From positions 994,001 to 1,058,000 of the forward strand of contig CAIIXF020000001.1 in NCBI GenBank assembly GCA_903813345.2: DNA of 64,000 nucleotides, given 5' to 3'. The notes beneath the pieces are model-generated. The model did not search any database. It was given only the letters and a program-made list of their open reading frames with translations, and was not told the origin of the DNA. Positions 37,718 to 64,000 of this stretch are shown piece after piece; within the stretch, counting starts at the first letter, position 1; the number at the start of each line of letters is the position of its first letter. This DNA comes from Owenia fusiformis (lineage: Eukaryota > Annelida > Polychaeta > Sabellida > Oweniidae). The position numbers were made by a program, and so were the translations under genes.

Positions 37718-37837
37718 CTGATTATTTGTTGTTTTCTCTTTGTCATATACGTAGAAAGCGTCAGTATATTTTCCACAAATCGAAATAGTCATTATAGTTA
37801 AATATAAGTACTTTACAGCCAAACGTCCCCCAAGCAT
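37718..37837 (-). CDS. Candidate signal-peptide exon of the minus-strand allatostatin-C-type gene
   Basis: On the minus strand, the ATG at 37837-37835 (G at -3, an in-frame TAG 48 nt upstream) starts 40 codons ending in CAG followed by the donor gtttgta. The same CAG|gtttgt donor is used by two mTOR exons nearby. The protein is MLGGRLAVKYLYLTIMTISI then CGKYTDA-FYVYDKEKTTNNQ: basic start, hydrophobic core, and a plausible signal peptidase site after TDA. The exon ends in phase 0, as required to join the peptide exon at 28602. The joined precursor would be 117 residues, a usual size for this family. The evidence is compositional and positional, so the link needs a transcript. Confidence 0.6.
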
Positions 37838-40800
37838 CCCGTCTTCCACACAGTCGCACAGGAACACGCACGTTATACTTATCTAGAGATATTTGATTCC
37901 TGATTTACTGATACAATCTATGACAACAATTGGTTCTTCAATTCTCTAATTACTTTGAACTGTGTACCTCACGATTAACTTGACAGCTAAAGCGCCTTTT
38001 TATTTTGTCTCATTTGTCGGCAATCAACACTTTAAGAATTGCAACTAATGATGATTGTCTCCTCCGGAACTTCTTATTAATATTTTACGCCCTCAGTCAG
38101 TTGATCTCTCGTCTCTATGGCTGAATAATATTCAGTGGATGCGCTCTCCGGAAACTCTATTTTATTTGCCATGAATGCGATACCTTGTTAGTAAAATGAC
38201 TAATAAGACATAGCCCAATTACAAATACTATGAGTATTGACTCTTCTTCCAATTATATTGATCCAACTCCAGATATTACGGTCATAAAAGTGGTGACCAA
38301 AGTCGGTCAGAAGTCGTAAAGATAGGCAGCTGATTACAACGTCCCATTATAGCAAGCCACCGATGTAATACACCATTATAAAGTCGGGTCAAAGTATATA
38401 TCATTGTAAAATTTACGTCCTTTTCTATGACGGAAGGAAAAGAACATGTCCGAAAATCCAGGTTACTGAGACTAACTTTCGCTAAACGAATTTGTTCCCA
38501 AGAGCTCTACTCACACTACCCCGGGATTCTTCACGCTAATCAGTTGTTGAATTGTACTCTCTCCGGGTTGGGCACAACACGACCCTGACAGAACAGATCA
38601 TTGTTGCTATTTGATGCCAGAGAATCCAATGCATTGCTAATTAACTGGATCATGATTAAAAATGGCAAATAGGCAAGACGAGGAATCCTATGAATCCAAT
38701 AGATTTTGAAAATGAAACGATTTTGAAAAAATGCTTTGCTCTTGATCTATCATTCGATTTGAAAAATAATAGTGATGGGCTGCAGATTGATCAACCAACA
38801 AAAAAATAAGGAACACGAGGCCAAAGTGGGCAACTGAATCGAAATGGAACTCTCTATCAAATGAATAAACGATATTATGATATAGGACAAAGTATCTAGC
38901 ACTACTGAAAAATCTTAAACTGTAATCGCACATTTCAAGTTCGCTTGGAAAGGGGAACACTTGCTTCAAAGACAAACAATGAACAATTTGCTCAGGAAAT
39001 TGCAGCTCGCCGAAAATTAGATGAACCCTTATAAAATGGACAAAAGCTACTTATCAAAACCCAAGGTAGTCTTTGACTATAGGATGTACAGGTCTGTCTG
39101 TATACGTACTTTATTGGTTTACAAACACCCACCCATTTTGTGCATTCACATGAAATCAATTACGCGCAACAAAGAAATTCGAACTCACTAATTGAGAGAC
39201 ATTTTCGGTCAATGAGCTTGTCTTGAGATCACACAAACAACTCGTCTAGAGATCACACAAACAACTCGTAAATATATTTGAAATTCATATTTGTTCTTAA
39301 GATCACATAAAATTGAAATCAATGATATTACTCTTCCAATGGGCGTTAATTCGAGGCACCTCCAAAATTACTCCCATGGGCGTTTATAGCGAGGAAAAAG
39401 TGCCATGCGTTATTCCTTTTTATGGTCATCATATTTAGGATGAACACTCTTTCTTTGAAAAGTATACGCGTTTGTTATAGGCGTTGAATACAAAATGCCA
39501 GTCACGAAACAGTGGATGTTCCATGTGTCACGTCAGAAAAACCGTCACATTTGAACTGCGTCACTTGAATACGGCATTGTTGTATAACGAGCAGGCAGTA
39601 GAGGGATAATTTGTCAAGAATCCAAATTAAAACGTCATTAGTTCACATATTCAATTGATTGTTCTATTGGATTTATGGGGAATATTATACAACAATAACC
39701 ATTGCGGAGGCTTACTCAACAGCAAGAAAAAATAATGTGATATCTGAACGAATAACAACGCAACAATACGATGCAATTCAACAAGATCACAAATAAATTC
39801 AATGCCAATCAGTGTATTAGTGTCTGCATACTCACTCAAAACATTGGACATTATTGGACTCCCTCAGCTCACATTAAGAACAATCTGACGTGATATGTAT
39901 GTATGAATGGGTTATGACGGCCGAACCATGACGTGACTATTTTATAATTAGTGCTAATTTTGATTTGAAGTTAATCTTTGCTCGTTTACACAGTCTATTC
40001 TCATATACGTAATCTTGAAGATCTCGACTTATAAAATATCAAACACACAGATACCATGTCTTCGGTGGGGATTATTTCTATTATTAAACAATACTTGATG
40101 ACACCAATGATGCACTTGGCAGAAAGAGTGTCGATTTACGAAATGCGACGACGATGACAAAGAGACGATTGGTGATGACCCCGTTTCCCTCGACATTGTA
40201 TATCAAGTAGCACCAGCGTCATTATGTTTGATCACAAATGGCTTTCAAAACATTCATTCTCCAGCACATTTCCAAAATGGGATGCTCCTAGTCCTATCCA
40301 GATCAGATATGAAAGTACACAACCCCAATTAAAATGATAGAAAAATCACTCTGTGTTATCAAAATTAAGCTACATACGAACGTTCCACATTGCCTCTTTC
40401 GGAGAGAGTAGTACTTGACAAAAATAATCTCAATTTGACTTCCAAAAGCTGCTATGTAATTTGCACGCTTACTCGATGAGGTGCGATTTGATCATTTCAA
40501 TCACAGTCCCGAAGTGACCATGTATAATTGAACGATTCTAATAGCTGGCTGGTGGTGAATTTGCTATCACACAATATTATATGGAATTAGCCTTTTAGTA
40601 ACAAGATAGAACTTATCCACTGAAATGTTTTGATGTTGCCTTCCTTGACATTTCATAAGGGCCAGAATTTTTAAATGGCTCACAAAAACCTTGAGTCTAA
40701 CTGACATCACATATTAAAAATCCAAATAAGATTTAATAAATCCCGGCTTCTTTATATTTCGCTATTTTCCCCGGATGAAGAAAAAACAGATTATCATTAA

Positions 40801-41367
40801 AATAAATCAATTGAGCAATTTAATCAAATTTTTAAACTTGTAAAATATCTGAAGACATCCAGTTTTATAAACCTCTTTTTTGGCTTATATTTTCCAGATA
40901 TTTGACTTTGCACCCGAGTAACAAAATGCTCTCAAAAACAGTGCATCAAAAATCGAAGCCAATCAGGGGGCAAATCATTGCATTTAGTATTCAAAAGGGA
41001 GACCAAAATACATAATACAGGTCTGCTAGTGTGTTGACGAGGCGAGACAAGGATTTGAAAGATCGAAATAAATAATTGACGTATGAAAGAGCCTTATAAA
41101 AATAAGATGCTTTCCAAAAGTTTTATGTTAAACCATGCACTTTTTGTGACGCGTTTCACATAAAATAATGCAAATGGGGCTAACGTGTTCTAAATTCCAG
41201 TCTAAATACAGCTTTTGAGGTAAACCAACGCGATCACGTTACTGGAAATTGCACATTCTTGATTTCAAAATTGGCCATACATCAAAGGATGTCAAGAGCA
41301 ACGTTTCTTCATTATCAGTCCCTCACAATAGTTTTTCAAAAGTTCCTTACAAGTTAAATAAATATGT
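37838..41367. other. Intergenic region between the peptide gene and the mTOR 3' side
   Basis: No coding exon was recognised. An ATAAAAAGG TATA-like string on the minus strand at about 37996-38005 is about 150 nt upstream of the candidate ATG and could belong to its promoter. A 21-bp direct duplication (gagatcacacaaacaactcg) sits at about 39225-39270. Confidence 0.4.
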
Positions 41368-41370
41368 CTA

Positions 41371-41790
41371 TCTTATACTTGAGTGATTTTGGGGTAGATA
41401 TCACCCGGGAATATATCATATCCGAGGAGCGGGCGGGATATATTATATATGTCCCGCTCCAGGAAAAATGCGAGCAGATATAATGGGAATTTTCAAGTCT
41501 AATTTTTTTAATATAAATTGTGCTTTAATTACTATAGGCCTACAATATCTTGTCATTTGAAAAAGGTTGTAATAAGGGTATACCTTCCTCGAACCCTCTC
41601 AAGTATGAGATACACCAGTTACATGGATCTACGATCGGTTTTGGATATAGGGTATATTCCTCCCTATATGAGGTTCAGGATATTGGGATTATCCCGAGGC
41701 CAATATAATATATCTGCCCGAGGGCCGAAAGTCCCGAGGGAAAATATATTATATTGGCCAAGGGATAATCCCAATATCCTGAACCGACTA
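41371..41790 (+). mobile_element. Composite hairpin MITE, diverged copy 3
   Basis: The left module has tcttatacttgagtg and aagtatgaga ends and inner parts similar to copies 1 and 2 (gaggagcgggcgggatatat). The hairpin module has different arms (ttcaggatattgggattatc and inverse). Confidence 0.75.
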
Positions 41791-41824
41791 TATTGTATTG
41801 TATTGTTTTTTGTTTACCACCAAT

Positions 41825-42118
41825 GAAGGTGAGCAATACTTCTTGGGTATGTCCCGTATATACGGTCGTAATTTACGTAATTAACATGGAAGATAGACCC
41901 AGAAACCCCTCCTTGGAGGAGCCCTGTGTTCTTTTATGTGCACTTATATATAGAAATACAAGTACACACCACATCCTTTTGTACGAGTTGCGTACCACTC
42001 AGTCAAACACCCTGAAGTACTTCAAACAAGCAAATTTAGTCTTGCCTGAACCGGGGATCGAATCCGTGACCTATTGCGTAAGAGGTACCTACGCTACCGC
42101 TGAGCTACACGGGTGGAC
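41825..42118 (-). mobile_element. tRNA-derived SINE, copy 2
   Basis: On the minus strand the head at 42118-42044 resembles a tRNA: an A-box-like TAGCTCAGCGGTAGC at 42107-42093 and a B-box-like GGATTCGATCC at 42065-42055. These are the internal RNA polymerase III promoter elements. A body of about 220 nt shared with the copy at 2.1-2.5 kb follows. The 3' end abuts a tail rich in TACAA-type repeats. The head lacks convincing tRNA folding, so I call a SINE and not a tRNA gene. Confidence 0.82.
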
Positions 42119-42424
42119 TATAGGATGATCTGTTTATCCCAAATCGATCTTGGTCATCTGGTTCACATCGTTCAATTGGCCACCGCGGAAATATTTTAGA
42201 ATATTCATGTCCAGTTTTGTTTTCTTGGCAATTACTTTATCCCATTATCACTTAATCAATCAAAAAATTCGAGAAAATAAATGTGGGAATATTTGAGAGA
42301 ACAGGAAAATCCGCCCACGACCAAGAAAACAAAACTGGACATGAATATTCTAAAATATTTCCACGATTGAACAATGTGAACCAGATGACCAAGATTGGTA
42401 TGGGATAAACATATTATCCTATAG
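42117..42424. repeat. Foldback element with about 105-bp arms
   Basis: Arms at 42117-42230 and 42328-42424 are inverted copies with few mismatches, including tcatgtccagttttgttttc and its inverse. Around 100 bp of unique loop separates them. The ends ctatagga/tcctatag meet the SINE on the left and a hairpin module on the right. Confidence 0.85.
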
Positions 42425-42560
42425 TCGGTTCAGGATATTGGGATTATCCCGAGGCAAATATAACATATTTGCCCGAGGGCCGCATATAGGATAATCTCTA
42501 TATATCCCTCAGGATATATCCTATATTCAAAACCTCCCAGTACATAACCCTTATTTATCA
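42425..42560. mobile_element. Hairpin MITE, partial
   Basis: It begins agtcggttcaggatattggg, matching the end of the hairpin at 41790 in inverse, and ends with aaaacctcccagtacataac as in other members. The two halves come from different subfamilies. Confidence 0.65.
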
Positions 42561-43264
42561 GTGGCTTCTGAACCATTGAAATATTCATTATTGATCAATT
42601 TGTTAAGTGTTTCTTCAAAACAATCCATCTTTAACAATCAATCAATCTGGAGTGGAGATATTTAAACTTTGAAAAATCACTATTGTTCAACCTTTAAAAG
42701 ACAACAAAAATAGAAATAAGTATATTGTACATGTTAATAATAATTTTATATTCTATATACAACTGCGTGTCCAGTACATACATGTACATGTGTACAAATG
42801 CAATGAAGATGATACAATGATCAGTAGATCACATTTAAATTCGGTATAAATGAGTTATTGAATACAACTGTGTTATTCATGTTGTTCATACATGTAATTC
42901 GTTCATAGATCACTTAATCACTGTAAATCACTGCTTAGTGATTCAACAGCTGAGCCTATTTTCAACTCTGTACAAATATGTGCATGACTGGCAAATAAAA
43001 AGTTCTTATATGTGTCACCGTTCCCCAAATTATGGCCTGATTTGTATGCATTTCTCATTTTCCAAAGGAACTTACTGATATATACATCCTTTACTTCCCA
43101 CACCAACCAGATGTCAACTTAACTGTGACTTTTCAAGTCCTTAATACTATTAAAATTATCTAAACCAGAGACATAATATTCATCAATATCCTCTGGCTCA
43201 TTTATGCGACATCCTGCATGAATGACTATATTCAGTTCATTACAGTCCAGTATTCCATCCATGT
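42561..43264 (-). other. 3' UTR and downstream flank of mTOR
   Basis: Sequence following the mTOR stop codon on the minus strand. No canonical polyadenylation signal is obvious close to the stop, so the UTR end is not defined. A 67-codon frame across 43119-43322 overlaps the terminal exon in another frame and is not supported. Confidence 0.5.
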
Positions 43265-61239
<17,975 letters not shown>

Positions 61240-62175
61240 CTAGAAAACAAGATTTTACCAATACATTTTAGAATTTCACACAATTTAATTTTCAAAACAA
61301 GGACATAAACATGCAAAACAAGTCTCCATCATGAAAATGCGTAGACAATGTTTTTACAGAGAAGATTTTAGGACAGAAAATCCAAAATGGCTGCCTTAAC
61401 ATTGACCCAGAATGCCCAAAAACTAATTAGTTTGAGATTACAAAGAATCATCCCTGAAAAATTCATATTGATCCATCAAAGAGTATGCCTAAATCACATA
61501 GACAAGATTTTACAATGGAAGCTTCAAAAATGGCTGAAGATCAAAAAGCAGATTTTTTTACTATTTTTTTCTTTTTACAAAAATTATCACATTTAATTAC
61601 TGTTAACAGTAACAAGGGTTTTCATACAGGACACCTGAAATTATTTTATAGTTTAATTAGGAAAAATTCAAAAGCATCTTATGAATTTGATAATGTTTGC
61701 AGACAACAATTTTAGCATTTGACTTCAAAATGGTTGACATCGAGTCAAAGATAGTACCGCATCTGTGAGTACTCAAAGTTATCTCTGTGAATTTTAAGGT
61801 GACTATTTCGAATATTAAAGCATATATCATCAGTTGTGTGAAAGTATAAACTAGTACATGGAGTATTGTGCTTGAACAGAATGCCAGCCTGAAATAAGAA
61901 CCAACTGATGCGTTGGCCACAAAAACTAGTCACAAAAATGGTAACTATAACAATATGTCTAAATGTGTTATTGATGACCAAGTATTTAAACAATGACAAT
62001 TTTTCTTCCGCTGCCAAAATTTATCATACTGCAACTTTCATTTGCTAGGATTACATAAGTGTCCAATTCATAGATAATTAAAAAATTATAAAAATCATGA
62101 TATTATGATTATTCTTTCTTTTTTGATACCAAGGAGATAGTTATTTCACAAAAATTGTATTTATTATGAGTAATT

Positions 62176-62400
62176 ATAACATACCTATGATGATGCATAG
62201 TGCAAAGTGTACACAAGACAGCGGGCCAATATAAGTTGTGAAAAGCCCGCAGGTGCTGACATCATAACCAATCAATCGAAGATAAAACTGCGCGAGCAAT
62301 TTTTCTAAACTCATTTCAATAGTTTTCAAACCATTTGTTTGTCAATTCTATTAGAAAACGGTACTCTCTGACCAGTCTACATCATCATAGGTATGTTATA
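62176..62400. mobile_element. 225-bp MITE
   Basis: The ends TATAACATACCTATGATGAT and inverse are exact over 20 bp. TTATAA is found at both boundaries. No frame inside. Confidence 0.8.
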
Positions 62401-62406
62401 AATCGT

Positions 62407-62519
62407 TTATGTCACTATCGTGGCACATATGCCCTCGGTTTTCAGAGATCAATGTCCCTCCCAAGGTCGGGCCATATATCACTGAGACCTCGGGCATATA
62501 TGCCACGATAGTGACATAA
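62407..62519. repeat. Hairpin with about 32-bp arms next to the MITE
   Basis: tatgtcactatcgtggca and following bases pair with tgccacgatagtgacata; the loop is about 45 bp. It starts seven bases after the MITE end. Confidence 0.8.
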
Positions 62520-63436
62520 CCTCTAATTATGGTGGCAATTTGTAAAACTGGCGGCTATTTTTAAAATTGGGTCTTGAGCAGAACTTCCATGGTGCATATA
62601 CATGTACAAATATTAGATAACAACAATGCCAAAGTGTAGCAAATCCCATCAAACAGCCATGGCTGCCACTTCTAAAAAATCCTTCTACCACTTTTTCAGA
62701 TATGGCAAAAATTGTAAAATAGCATAAAGTCCACCATTTTTCAAGATGGCTGTCATGTGTTTCTCAAATGTCTACATATCGAGCTTCATTATGTCCTATA
62801 TAACTTTGTTACATTTAAACATATTGCTATTTCAGTTTTATATATATGTTTTCAAACGAGCAGCGATTTTGATAATCAGCTAATTAAACAGAACTTCTAA
62901 ACCCATAGGGCATATGTGTACAAATATGAATAAAATCAGGCCACAGGTATTTGAGTTATTGCCCGGATAGACAAACTAACTGACGAATGTATTGACGTAC
63001 GTACGCCATCCTGTTTTGTGATAGAAAACAGTGAACATTTTGTTAATGATAATTCTTCTGCAATGTTAAACAGACATGTGAATGTGAGGGCTGTTTGTAA
63101 TAAAATTACACAAAATTAGCTTCATAAAAGGGGCACTGATATTTTGACCAATTTTTTTTTTTTATTAATATATTGCAATCACTTTTAGATCAGTGGCACA
63201 TAGTTAAAAAACTAGTGCAGCAGTTAAAACATACAATACATGTGTACAAGTACAATTCTAAAGCAGAGCTAAAAACATTTGCGCAATAAGACATAAAAAC
63301 AAAACTAAAACATTTGCAATACATTAACTTGTTGGTGCTACATATATGTTTTTGATAAAATACTTTGAGCATGCATCAAAAATATAACCTTGTTCTTGAC
63401 CCAAGATAGCATAGGCCGCATCCCCAAGCACCCATT

Positions 63437-64000
63437 CTAAACCATTATTGGGAATACATGTCTTAAAATAATTATAAATGTGTTGAAGTCTATTCTCAAT
63501 GCTATTATAAAATATAAACCTTTCCTCTTTAAACTGGCAGGAGTTTCTTTACAGCTCATATTACAAAACGAACACATTCCATCACTTATACCCCATCTCT
63601 CAAGATCAATGGCGAGACCAAAGCATCCTGATCTGGCCTTGAATTTAAGTTTTTGAGCATAGAAGTCAAAATCAGTTTTAAGGTATTTTTCCATAAGTGT
63701 GTTTCTTTTAATATTACTATATACTGTAATTGACTTTTTCTGGTTTATCGAGTCAAAAAATGTATTGCGTAATAAATCATTAGATATTTTCAAATATGAC
63801 GAGTACCAATCTGTGTCCTCTCTGTATATTACATCGTCTAAACCATGGTTGGTCAAAATATCTTTAATGCTAGAAAAATAAGACCAGGTGGCTGTATTTC
63901 CCTTTTTAAAGTCCTCAAACATATAATTGAAAATATTCTTGTGGAGCCCTGCTTTAAGAGAGCTCTTTAAGTAGATAAAATAGTCAATTTTTCTTTTTTC
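63437..64000 (-). mobile_element. LINE C-terminal fragment running off the window
   Basis: The minus-strand frame open from the right edge reads LKFKARSGCFGLAIDLERW and SDGMCSFCNMSCKET, the CR1/RTE-like C-terminal layout with a cysteine cluster. A frameshift follows the CKET motif. It lies in the mTOR intron in the same orientation as the gene. The 5' part is outside the window. Confidence 0.72.

Larger units (their letters stand above)
61240..63400 (-). other. mTOR intron at the right side
   Basis: No upstream mTOR exon was recognised, so the exon before w1 lies beyond 64000 or was missed. The intron holds the TIR element at 62176-62400 and the hairpin at 62407-62519. Confidence 0.55.

Noticed and set aside
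42044-42118. Stand-alone tRNA gene
   Set aside because: Box-like elements are present but the fold is poor and a shared non-tRNA body follows in two copies, so it is a SINE head.

Overview
The window is AT-rich nuclear DNA of an invertebrate animal. It has intron-split genes with GT-AG junctions, long gene-poor stretches, many foldback and miniature DNA transposons, non-LTR retrotransposon fragments, a tRNA-derived SINE and four large minisatellites. The phylum cannot be fixed from sequence alone. The mTOR protein is close to the vertebrate one, and two peptide precursors are of the allatostatin-C/somatostatin type, so a marine bilaterian such as a mollusc, annelid, brachiopod or ambulacrarian is a reasonable guess.

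The right third (43265 to 61239, minus strand) is the 3' half of the mTOR kinase gene. Thirty-one exons can be joined by consensus splice sites into one open frame of 4407 nt (1468 codons plus stop). They cover the last HEAT repeats, FAT, FRB, the complete PI3K-like kinase domain and FATC, ending in CPFW. Roughly the first thousand residues lie beyond the right edge. The introns hold transposons. Two of them hold tandem copies of an exon-intron junction, one of a donor and one of an acceptor.

The left and middle parts hold two small peptide-hormone loci facing each other. On the plus strand, the exon at 12374-12568 encodes the end of a precursor with a KR-QPIQCLISAVSCY-GKKK pattern. On the minus strand, the exon at 28369-28602 ends in QCYWSAVSCF-GRRKRR. 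A candidate signal-peptide exon for the minus-strand gene lies 9.1 kb upstream at 37718-37837 with matching phase 0. Both peptides have two cysteines six residues apart, then an aromatic residue, a glycine amide donor and basic residues. This is the allatostatin-C plan. I consider this pair the main discovery of the window.

The rest is mostly repeats. Minisatellites: 31 bp at 1.75-2.1 kb, 60 bp at 9.7-10.9 kb, 40 bp at 25.1-26.5 kb, and 42 bp with a 168-bp higher-order period at 33.3-33.85 kb. Retroelements: a LINE with 13-bp target duplications at 13.8-15.9 kb, and LINE relics at 16.4-17.75, 20.2-20.65 and 63.4-64 kb. DNA elements: a foldback mariner-like element at 18.2-19.3 kb containing another insertion, a mariner-type MITE at 23.4-23.95 kb, a 1.84-kb element present twice (29.6-31.5 and 48.5-50.3 kb), a 1.2-kb foldback element at 55.5-56.7 kb, and composite hairpin MITEs at several sites. 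Open frames inside the minisatellites are artefacts of repeat lengths divisible by three.
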